This document shows positions 42,115-52,688 of a stretch of 64,000 bases of DNA, piece by piece. The notes beneath the pieces were generated by a model. It ran no database searches and was not told where the DNA came from. It saw only the letters and a program-made list of their open reading frames with translations. The translations under genes and the position numbers were made by a program. Source of the DNA: Wuchereria bancrofti (Eukaryota > Nematoda > Chromadorea > Rhabditida > Onchocercidae); the NCBI GenBank assembly GCA_005281725.1, contig SSBO01000009.1:7502303-7566302 (forward strand), written 5' to 3'. The number at the start of each line of letters is the position of its first letter. The first letter of the stretch is position 1.

Positions 42115-45100
42115 ATGGGCAGTTTGTCAATGTTGGGAATGAGGAAGAGCAAACAGTATGCAACATTTTGGTTTTTCAGGCTTCACAGATCAATTATCTT
42201 TCCGAGACAGAGACACTGCTTAATATTGCTTCGGAAAGAGCAAATAGCTTCAACAAATCAGCTGTGGCTATTCGCTGAATCAATCGAGCATATTGTAAAG
42301 AAAGGTGGTAATACTAAAAAGAAAAAACATCTTCCCTCACTTTCCTTATCTCAGGTAGTCTTGTACAGCAAGTTTTACTTTGTATACTGTTCAAATTTTG
42401 ATTTCAAAACGAATTTGATATTTCCTGGTGTATTCGCACCAAAATTTTCATTGCTTTTCTTGATCATGGTCATCTTGATCATTTTTAAAAATAAATGGCC
42501 GCTTATTAATAAATCAGTGAACAGTACAACTTGGTGAAATTTTCAGCATGAAACGGAACAATCACCGGATTTTCTCATTGCTGGATTGCGAGACATTTAT
42601 CAAAAGCGATTAACGATTCAATCAGATATTTTTATCGACAGCATTTTGCTACCTCTTGAATCAAAAAATGGTTTTTCCTTTTTGTTTGAGAGAGAAACTT
42701 CTTTTTTTACTGCTCCTACTAAAACGTTATCATGCCAGATATTTGAAAACAGTATCGTTTTTGTCTCTATTTAAGTATATTTATTCTTTAGGCAATCTTG
42801 TAGAATTTCTACAACGATCTGCTGACACTCACGTTCCATTTTTGTTGAGTTTGTGTGGCTTGCCGATGAGTGATGCTACTTGTAGTGCAAAATCCGTAAT
42901 AACTGATCGTTTTTGGAAAGCGCTAATCCATGCAAGTAGGTTTCTGAATGTACAATGCTTGTTTCAGTTAAAGAAAGTTCAACATCAGCTGGTCCAATTG
43001 TTGGAATTAATGATTAGTTTGTTAGTGATTTGAAAGTTATGTAAAATCTCTGTTTGAAATTATAATCTCGGTTTTGAAGATATTCCAATAAGTCATGCAG
43101 CGGTAAAGAGTCGTTTGAGGATCTTAATTGAAAACGAACAAACATTTGATGCTCTGGAGATGTTGAAAGAAATTGAAACAACATTTAATCTTAAACCAGA
43201 CGAGGAACTTTTCACTATTATTCTGCAGGAGCTTTCAATGACAGGAAGCATCAGTGCAGTGAAGTATGTTGTGTTGTTTTATGGCCATTAAAATGTATGG
43301 TTCATGAGGTTTAGTCGCTCAGAATAGACAGTAAGATTTATCCAATATTTAATATTAAAAAGAATGAATCATGAAAAGTTATGCTGAGAAACTTTCATTG
43401 ATTTTTTTTTAGTTCGATGATAATGGAAATAGAAAAGCGCAGGTTACCTGTGAACATAGAAATGAAAGCATCTCAGATATACTGTTATTTAAAAAATGAT
43501 GATAACAACGCGGTGGAATTAGTGCAAGTAAACATCTCTAAATAAATTTTAGCATGTCTTATAAATTCATAAATTAATTGCTTTTTTAAACTCTAAGATT
43601 TCTTGTTCTTGTACTTGACGTAATATTCATTAGCTATTTCGGAATATTTTTCTGCTTGCAGAATGCTATTACAGAATATGGGAATGAAATTGAACCGCTA
43701 ATTTTCATGGTGCGCTGTCAAACTGCTATCGAGAAACGCAATATCCAAAATTTCAAGCTAGTGTGTTGTCTACATATTTCACTAAAACCGTCTTAAAATT
43801 TGAGCATTTAAATCCTTTAACAGAAAAACAAGTAATGATGAGTAATTTTTATCAGTTAATGGATTCACTTTCTTCATCGGATTTGTCGTTGAAATTACTC
43901 ACTGATGAAATGGTAATGAAATTTGTGTGGCTACTGGCGCGTAATGGCATCGATTCGATGGGTAAAGATCATGAACGGCTTTGCATTAAAGTCAGTTTTT
44001 AACTATTTTGACAAATATATATTTTCATTTTCGGATGTAATCGTTTCTTTTAGATACTTCGGGAAGTGAGAAAGGAACGTGGTTTTTTCAAATTGATGGT
44101 TCGAGAAGCAAATCGACATGCGGTCCATGGAATGTTCTATTCAGCCCTCTCATACTTTCACACTGATTTACATGTATCTACCAAATCTACTTTTAAGGGC
44201 GAAAGTAGTGTGTTTTTCTATTAAATTCAACAATATTGTAACAATTCTATTCTCTAATATATTATAACTATGAATTTTACCGTCCGAAATGCGTGAAGTT
44301 ATACTTTGTATACTTCAGTTTTTCGTAATTTCATGCTTCAGATCTTGGACGTCATATGGAATGGATTGGTTGTTTTTCGAAAGCTCTAACAAATGCTAAA
44401 TTATCTCTGGGCGAATTAAAGGCTTTATTTACGCATATCAATCAAAATACTCAACATGCGTAAGAATTTTGAATTTGTTGCTAAAAAATGTCTATCTAAA
44501 TTTGTAGTGATATGAGGAAAATCAGCACATCAACTTATATTCTTAAATTTTTAGTCATTTTTTGCTGGAACACATTTTGTATTGTATTTTGACGCATAAG
44601 TTTCTATCTGTTCATGACTCCTTGCTGCTAACTTCGGAGCTTTTGAAAATTTTGGATCCTAATTGTACTAAGATTCACGTCGTGGTGCCTTTACTTGTAC
44701 GGTATGTTTTTCATTTTTTTTTTTCATTATTTTGTGTTAATCATTATTTCATGTACAAGTTCTTTAAACTTTCGGAGTTTTGCTTTATACTATTTAGCGC
44801 AACTGAAGTTGAACAACGCCTCGAAATATTGGCTCATTTTGTATCACTTGGTTATAATGATTTGAATCACTTGAATTATGGTGTTGTACGGAAGCTAGTG
44901 TTGCAGCCTTTACTTGGTTCGACTTACCTTTTTTTACGTATTACTATTTAGATAATTTACGGAAAAGTTTATTCTTTGATCAAATCTATCTTTTTTTCTT
45001 ATTTTGTGAAGTACCTGCAACATATTTACAAATGCTTACTAATATGCTCTCCCAGGAAAAGATGATACAAGAAAGAATAAATGGAACACTGAACAGCTTG

Positions 45101-47644
45101 CTCGTGTTGTGAATATTATCAAGGAGTATAAAATACCAGAAGATGTTGCTTATAAGCTCTTAGAACCTGTTGCATTTGGAATTAGCAGTCTGGAAAAGTG
45201 AGTGACTTGTTCGAATTCAGATGGAATTAAAATTTAGTGAAAAGTTACATAACAGTAAACGGAAGGTCTTCGTGGCTCTTGAAAATTTTTCATTCATATG
45301 ATTTTTAGGTGGTTGAAAGAGCAAAGTACTCGAAATAAAATTGATGTAAGGAACAATAGTGAAATATCTTCGAGTACACTGAAGGCATACATTTCGAATC
45401 AGGTACTCGCTACTCTATAAAATTTTTAAAAGGCAAAGTTTACGACTATTTCTACAAGTTGGTTGTTTTATATTCAGTCAAACGTTAAGTTCAATAGGAA
45501 AACTAAATAAAATGAATGCTTTATGTTTTGCTTTTTACAAGATTTATTTAAATTCTTTTATGTGTTAATTGCAGATAATCGTAATCAATATTTCTCGACG
45601 AATACTAGAAAACTGTTATGAAATAATTGAAATAAAATAAATTAAGAGAAGAAATTGAAAATAATTGCAGGACGTGGATAAGATTCATGAATTTATCAAA
45701 ACAAATAGCTTGGTAGACGCTTCTGAACTGTTCCAACCTATTATTATGTTATACATTCGTAAAGCTGACTGGGGCACTCTTATGGAATACATAAAACAGA
45801 TGTTAGCTCTTTGTCTGTTTATTTTGTTTGAATGTAAATTAAGAAAATTCAGATTGGGCGTGAATAAGTCAGCAAGATTCACAAACTACACTAATATACT
45901 TTAAATTAAAATACTTTTGTGCGTATTTGACAAAGTCGGTTTCTTATTTTTAGACAAAGCGATGGCGGCAATTTGATTCAATTAACTACTGACAATATTT
46001 TATTGATTGTGGCTCGACATTTGAGAGAATTTAAGAATTTTAGCATGACATCTGATTTCGTTTATTACTTACAACAATTTGTTCCTAAAGGCAAGCAAGC
46101 TGTAGTAGTATATAAATTTGAAGTTACTTGTTCTCTGAATCACTCGAAAACTCGCATCAAATACTTGTTCATTATCAATTATTTTATAATAATTTTCCAA
46201 TATGATTTTATTGATAACGATAAATAAAATTGACGTTATATACTCAGTTTCCACTTTTTGCTATATTATTGTTCTATATGTCTTCACTATATCAGTTCTA
46301 CGCAAAATTTAGGTTGTGCATTTGGCAACTTAATTCTTTTAAACTGAAATTAAATTTTTTAGATCTTCACTCAAATACTCGAAATCAGAAAACACTGAGG
46401 AAGCTAGTAAAGCAGAGCTTAGAACTTTCTCAGGAAACTGTTCAGTCATTAATTGCCTGCTCGCAAATGTTTAGAACACTCGCAGATGTTAAGTGGATCC
46501 AGTCCGGTTTCTTTGAAATTGTCTCAACTTCATTTGCTTCAGCAGCTTTAACAAAGTTAGTTTACTGAACAAGAATCTCAATAATACGTCACTTGATCCT
46601 GTTTATAAGCCACCTTTCTCAAAATTTAATTTTTAATATGCACTTTGGCAAATTCCTCTATTTATAGATTTGGTTTCGAAGAAGCTTTGAAAGTTTGCAA
46701 TTTTTTCCAATTTTCTGATTTTCCAAATGGTATCATTTATTTGCTGCACTATGCAATCAGAATCGATGATGAAAACCTTATCAACAAAAGTATAAATTCA
46801 TTGTAAATCTGAATAGCCACATAAGTTCCTTAACAATTCTTTTTTCCAGCGCTTGCCTTATCGAGGACATACTTCGGCACATGATTTCCTTAACAATTCT
46901 TTTTTCCAGCGCTTGCCTTAGCGAAGACGTACTGGCCAGAATGGAAAGTTTCTGTAACCTTTGTTTCAGTTATGATTTCTTTAGAGAAACTGGAAGAGGC
47001 TAGTTGTCTGCTGCAAAAAGTAAGATTCAAATATAATTTTAAATACATTTCTAAAATCTTTTCTTTAAATGTATGTTTATTTGTAACTAAATAGTGAGGC
47101 GAAGTGAGATTTTTTAGGCAAGTATCCGATGGATAAACGCCTTTCAGACCTATAAGTTGTTATGTGCTCTACACCTTGATGAGGTAATTGTTTTTCTAGA
47201 ACTATTTCAATCTCTTTTTCATGATTTTTGCGTTGGCTGTTTTCATGAACCAGTCATAAATAGAAATCTTCTTACTAATATTGTTATCAAGAACTTTTGA
47301 AAGTACTTTTGCAAGTACTTCATATTAAAATGTTTTGTGTGGAGTTCATTTCAGTTGTGTTTCCTCAGACTTGTTCATATATTTGTTAATGTTTCCAGAC
47401 ACATAACTTTCACTTCAACTACTTAAACATTTTCTCAAAAGCGCTGAAACACAGTAGACAAGATGAAGCTTTCACTCGTTTGGCGCTGGACTGTTTGAAG
47501 AATTGTAGTAAGTAACAAAAAATTTTCTTAGTGATGTTTATATTTATTCAATATAGTGACATTTTGTTTTTAGCTCGAAAAGACCCAGATCAAGCTTATT
47601 TGGTGAAGCATTTTATCAAAAACATTGGAAATAATGAAAAATAA
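42115..47644 (+). CDS. Large helical-repeat protein, possibly LRPPRC/PPR-like, with an apparent frame break
   Basis: Twenty-one plus-strand exons: 42115-42354, 42547-42670, 42792-42935, 42968-42991 (optional), 43080-43263, 43413-43527, 43662-43990, 44054-44207, 44342-44459, 44555-44701, 44798-44916, 45056-45197, 45309-45402, 45671-45825, 45954-46129, 46363-46555, 46668-46789, 46910-47019, 47118-47183, 47399-47507, 47574-47644. If two surplus bases near 43762 are disregarded the chain is 977 codons in frame. The N-terminus is Arg/Lys-rich with few acids (MRKSKQYATFWFFRLHRS), like a mitochondrial presequence. The rest is a run of paired helices, e.g. TFDALEMLKEIETTFNLKPD and LLEHILYCILTHKFLSVHDS, in a pattern like pentatricopeptide proteins. 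The LRPPRC suggestion is inference from architecture, not a motif match. Exon borders at 42991, 44207, 45825 and 46129 rest on weak donors. Oddities (frame break, duplicated acceptor) are in the findings. Confidence 0.6.
46816..46935 (+). repeat. Two-copy 60-bp tandem duplication over an intron/exon junction
   Basis: Positions 46826-46860 are repeated exactly at 46886-46920, and flanking bases match imperfectly, giving a 60-bp period. Each copy contains the same polypyrimidine tract and TTTCCAG acceptor. Using the second acceptor (exon from 46910) keeps the frame of the surrounding gene; using the first leads within a dozen codons to a TGA at 46881-46883. Confidence 0.95.
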
Positions 47645-49185
47645 TTGCATTCATTACCGCTACCGATGAAATTGATCGACCACTCATATTGCTATTAGAA
47701 ATTCATTTTAGTAATATTTTGTCTTGATTACTTCATAAGTAACATATCATAAGAACCAGGAAAGTTTCCGATCGCTGCAAAAGTAGTAGAAGTTACTAGA
47801 GCTTTTTGTTCTGCAAACATACGAAAACAGTGGTTGTCGTACCCAAAAAATCTGTAATTTAATAGTTATTAGCTGTTAATAAAGCTATCAGAAATCTGAG
47901 TAATCACTATCAGAAACAGGATTTGAGTTTCAGTATCTATCGGTAGCATGGAAGTTTTATGTTGTAATTGCTAGTACGAATCGAATTGCCAGCAAAAACA
48001 GAAATATGCCAATGAATTTCGGTAAATTGAAACAGTGATAAATGATTCTCCTTCACAGTCGAAAATCTTGGATAAAATTTGTGACTTTATCACTTTGATG
48101 TTGTTTTATTTTCCCTCCGATCATTTTTATAAATATTCTTCCTCACTTTAATAGCTTCCTTTTCACCAGTTCTCTTTCAAGAGAATTACTTTCCTTTTTA
48201 TACAGATGTCTAATAAAAATGGCATTTTTATGCATTTCTTACCTGCTAAATAAAAATAGAGAAAAAGGGATGCATAGCAAATGAGCAACGTATGAAGTGT
48301 AACTGACGGCTCTCTTTCATATTTAATGTTTCTCTGGAATTGACAACAAACTGTGTTTTTGCAAACAATTGTAGAGCCAACGGATGAGTGCTCTAGTGAA
48401 GTTAACGAAGTGTCACTCCTTGAGATGGATGCTTTTCATCGTGTCACTGGATGTCTTGGTGAATACAGTCCGCTCCTTCACCCTTCATAATTTCATGTTC
48501 GATAGATATAGGTGGCAGAGGTGGGTGTAAGAATTACTGGGAGATTAGTTTTCTCTCAAGAATATCTATGCACGGTAGTTGGGATGTAATGTTGTGTTCC
48601 TTCCTGTTGTTCTGTATGGTACTTTTCTTGAGTAGTCATCGTGTCGTGAAACTAGGAGAAATTTGGAAATAGCCTCTAAATTATAAATTATCCTTTTATT
48701 CAGGTAATAATCACGGGAAAATTTATATTAATCGTAATTTTTATGTGCAGTAAAGTTTCTTGTCGTTAACTGTTATCGTTATTAATACTAATCTCATTAG
48801 TAGTGATTCACTGTGTTGTACATCACATTAGTCACACTCTATAATATTGCACGGTGTTTTGAGGAAACCTTCCAAAACAGAAGAAACATTCCTTCAGTCG
48901 GCAGTTAAAGGAGTATCATCCATAGAATAAAAGTACTGTAAGGATGTATAGCATCGTTGTTGCATACACCATCATTTATAATGCATGCCATCGTTATGTT
49001 ACTCCTTTCTATATATGGTCAGAATAAATTCCTCGTTGCATCGTGTTGGTCAGTACAGCTCTGAAGTTAGTACAGTTAATGACAAGGAACTACTTGTTGC
49101 TTGTACATGATGACGAGTAATTCATAACACCTATCTTCTGCTGAAGAGTTGACCAATAATAAATTAATCAGTTCGCATATTTTAG
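47645..49185. other. Intergenic spacer upstream of erd-2
   Basis: About 1.5 kb of AT-rich DNA without a supported gene. The TTTTAG directly before the ATG at 49186 is a likely trans-splice acceptor for erd-2. Confidence 0.6.
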
Positions 49186-50248
49186 ATGAACATCTTTCGA
49201 CTAACAGCAGATTTGGCACATCTTATTGCCATTTTTATTTTGGCACTAAAGATGTGGACGACACGATCGGTTGCTGGTATATCAGGCAGATCACAACTTC
49301 TTTTTGCTGCTGTATTCACATCTCGATACTTGGATCTTTTCACCAATTTTATTTCGGTCTATAATTCGGCTATGAAGGTTTTTTTTTTTTTGTTTTTAAA
49401 TTAGTTTCAGTTACTACTTTCTTCATGTTGTATGATTGGAGGAAATATTTAATTTTATTAAATTTGTTGGTTCTTTTCATTTTATTAAATTATTTGTGTT
49501 ATCCAAATCGATGCTCCGTACCCTTTTATAAACGTACGAATACTATCGTTTTCTATTTTAATTCATGCTATACATTACTTCCAAACAAAATGTATAGTTT
49601 TTCTATAGTGCTGTATCACTACGAATCGGTCGTTTTCTGTTATAGGTTTTCTTCCTGGTATCATCTTTTGGTACTCTGTATCTGATGTGGATTAAATTTA
49701 AAGCAACTTATGACCGAAATCATGATACATTTCGTATCGAATTCTTGGTGCTTCCGTGTGCCCTTTTGGCTCTGCTTATTAATCACGAATTTACAATCAT
49801 GGAGGTATTCTCTTTTTCTTTGTTCGAATGACTGAAGTCATATCTATATAAAAAGTTTCTAGGTAATGTGGACATTTTCTATTTATTTGGAAGCCGTTGC
49901 GATTATGCCACAACTCTTCATGCTTTCTCGCACCGGAAGCGCTGAAACCATCACCGCACATTATTTGTTTGCACTTGGTTCTTATCGGTATGTACACATT
50001 TTATGCGAAGATTCAAAATACATGTAGTACGCTTCTGAGCCAATTTTTTAAAGCATTATTATTACAAAATAATACATTCCAGCGCATTATATATATTGAA
50101 TTGGATCTACCGCTATTACACAGAAGGTTTTTTCGATCCCATTGCTGTCATATCTGGAGTCGTTCAAACCGTACTTTATGCTGATTTTTTCTATCTTTAT
50201 GTTTCCCGCGTTCTACGTCAGAAGCGTGGTTTACAGCTGTTGGCATAA
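49186..50248 (+). CDS. erd-2: ER lumen protein-retaining receptor (KDEL receptor)
   Basis: Seven-helix Golgi/ER membrane receptor that returns escaped ER-resident proteins bearing C-terminal KDEL-type signals in COPI vesicles. Exons 49186-49377, 49646-49804, 49863-49987, 50083-50248; phases match, 213 residues against 212 for the human receptors. Nearly every stretch is family-typical: [19 protein letters not shown] at the start, [85 protein letters not shown], and a short cytosolic tail [13 protein letters not shown] with the basic residues expected for COPI recruitment. The start codon lies directly behind a TTTTAG acceptor, so the mature mRNA probably starts at a trans-spliced leader. It sits between two large repeat-protein genes on the same strand. 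Confidence 0.97.
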
Positions 50249-51679
50249 ATTTCTTTTTTTAAATAATTATTTCTGTAGGTGCAACTCTGTACAAATTGTC
50301 GCTGGATGATTTTCTTAGAAAATTCAGGAAATAAATTCAGAAATATTGAAATGAAGAATTTCTTACTTCTCAAAGTACTATTACCATTTTTTTGCTATGT
50401 ACATTAGTAGAGAATTATTCGCTCAAGATAATGTTTTTTCGTTCCTGGTGTCTTCGGCACCATGTTCAAAACTTATCCAAATTTTTAAAAAATTTTTCCA
50501 CTTTAAAGAAAGGAGATTCATAAGACCTGACTATAAGACTTCCTGACCGATGTTTGTTGATGTTGCAAATGTTGCATTTGTTGGTTGTTGATTTTTTTTT
50601 GCAGTTTCCAGGTGCGCAGGTAATTTATTAACAGCTTTTCAGAAACCCCAATCTTTTCACTACTTCTATATTTGTTTCAAGTAGCATGCTATTTTAATAA
50701 TGTTAATAAAATTCTTCATTGCTGTTTTTGCCTTTTTGTTGCTGGGCTTTAACAACCATCATTATTATTGAAATCAGACCTTTTATTTTGTCTCTTTGTC
50801 AATCGTTTTCTTTTTGTAATTAGAAATTTGTCATACTTTAGTTTTTTAGGCTTTTTTTTATTTTCATAATATTTTATAAGAATAGATGGCAGTATTATGA
50901 ATTTCTGAATTTTATGGAATTCTTATTGTCCTATTTTTTACTCACACATATTTAAAGGTAAAGATTCATTTTTTATTTTATATCTGGTTAAATTATATAT
51001 ATATATATATATATAGGTTTCCACCGCAAACCTGACATAACTAAATATCTTGCTATCTCATGTAATATGAATAAGATTTCTCCGTTGGATTTGTTTGTGT
51101 TGACTATTTGCCATTTGCTTTTTTCATTTCAGAATGTGTTAATCTTTTTTTCTTTTTTTTGGTTTTTATGCAGCTGAAGGGACTTTATTTGAGGCACTCA
51201 AGTCTCAAAGTTTTTTTAAATTATATTTTAGATGTAGATATTGTCGCATTTTTGTTATGGGATGTTATGAATTTATTAATGGTTTTATTTCACAGTCACT
51301 TTTTTGTACGATTACGTTGTAGCTGTTGCTGCTGTTTCCAGCTATATCTAATCAAGTTAGTTTATATGCACTTGTTTCATTCGTTCAAGGGTTACTTTTT
51401 TATTTACAGAAGTTTGGAACCAAAGTGTTGTGATAACTGGCTTCTCATTTTCTTTTTAATCGGTCCTATCAAGGTTTGATATGATATCTTGTTTCAAATT
51501 CTGTGCACTGCAATGATGTTACGCTATTCGAATTGCAGGTATATATGTTTCTAACTTTTTATGGTCTTTTACCGTTAAAAGAAGTTAAAGATGTCTCTTT
51601 CTTTTTTTGTCCTATGTTATCGTTTATTCATTCTAATTATTGCTTTCTCTCTTTATCACTAATTTTTGGCGACACTTGC
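50249..51679. other. AT-rich spacer with hydrophobic chance ORFs
   Basis: About 1.4 kb, T-rich on the plus strand. The T bias yields Phe/Leu-rich open frames (for example 51108-51479) that I regard as compositional. An AT dinucleotide run lies at 50994-51014. A segment following the acceptor TTTATGCAG near 51172 reads EGTLFEALKSQS and may be an exon of the unresolved ORF downstream. Confidence 0.5.
50994..51014. repeat. (AT)n microsatellite
   Basis: A perfect run of about ten AT dinucleotides in the T-rich spacer downstream of erd-2. Confidence 0.9.
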
Positions 51680-51680
51680 A

Positions 51681-52570
51681 GATGCTTGTTGTATGGATAC
51701 AAGTTTCCTGTGGAGGCTGTGCTTCCAGTTCACCAACATTCTTCTTCAAACTTCTGTAATATTTTAATGGTTCAGTGGATGGTTTTGTGAAGCATTCAAC
51801 ATATTGACAACTTACATGTTAGACGTACAGTTTACTTAACTTTCTTTTTAATATTTCAGTAGCTTGCTCTAGTTCTTCGTCATCAACAAATCTTGACGTA
51901 GAAATAGCTCATCGGCCAGCAGTGAAGTGCTGTGGATATGCATTTCGGAATAAACAGAAGTAAGTCACATATTTTTAGCGCTTTTGAGATTCAGTAAGCA
52001 TTTGCTGACGCTGTTTTTCGTTCTGTATGGTTGTGACAAACATTACGCCTAATTATGAGATGTGATGCCTGTCAAAATCATATGGAAAGTAGTTTTATGT
52101 CACCAGATTTTGAACTGTAGTTACCAGTACGACGACGTATGATTTGCAATTAATTCTTATGTTTGTTTCCTATCAACAGATTGGAAATTCAGTGTTTGCT
52201 AGTCTGACATGTTTCAGTGTGTTCTGTTCTTTCAATGACTCATCCGAGTTTTTGGATTCCATTCCAGCAAGCGCAAGTACTAGAAAGGATGAACGTTAGC
52301 TTCAAAATATTTTGTCTGAAATTCTCTCATTTGTCTGAACGGTAAACATTCTGTACAGGGAATCAGGATAAATGAATCTCCATCTTCCATGGGTTTATAG
52401 TGGAAAAGTTGATTAATTTCAATGTTTGATTTAAGAAATTGCTTGATTTAGTTAGCGAAAATGTGATTGAAATTTTGAAGTCTTTCTTTGAAACATATGG
52501 ATGGCACAGTTTCGATGGAGTGTTGGATGATTTACCTGCTCAAACTTATGAAATGCTAATGTTGAGGTAA
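51681..52570 (+). CDS. Unresolved spliced ORF, 3' part of an unrecognised protein
   Basis: Three plus-strand segments splice in phase: about 51681-51753 (acceptor CTTGCAG; contains [20 protein letters not shown]), 51872-51959 (a serine run then [19 protein letters not shown]; donor GTAAGT) and 52456-52570 (acceptor TTAGTTAG; contains [20 protein letters not shown] and [15 protein letters not shown], then TAA). Composition of the last two is coding-like. I could not identify the start or the family. It lies only 118 bp before the next gene's start codon at 52689, so if real the two genes are very close, as in a nematode operon. Confidence 0.4.
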
Positions 52571-52688
52571 TCTAATTCTTTATTTTCATAATTCATTAAT
52601 TAGAAGAAAGTAAGTTTAATATTTCCGTACAGTTGCAAAAACATAAAGAACATAAAATTTCAGTTTCCCAACCAATTATAACACATCG

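Noticed and set aside
42114..42270. Alternative frame over the first exon of the first repeat gene (contains NVGNEEEQTVCNILVFQ)
   Set aside because: It also looks coding-like, but it runs into TGA with no usable donor, whereas the ATG frame continues in phase into the next exons.
51108..51479. Hydrophobic 123-codon plus-strand frame resembling a membrane protein
   Set aside because: Phe/Leu richness follows from local T bias; Cys runs and lack of any family pattern argue against a real membrane protein, although small exons may be hidden inside.
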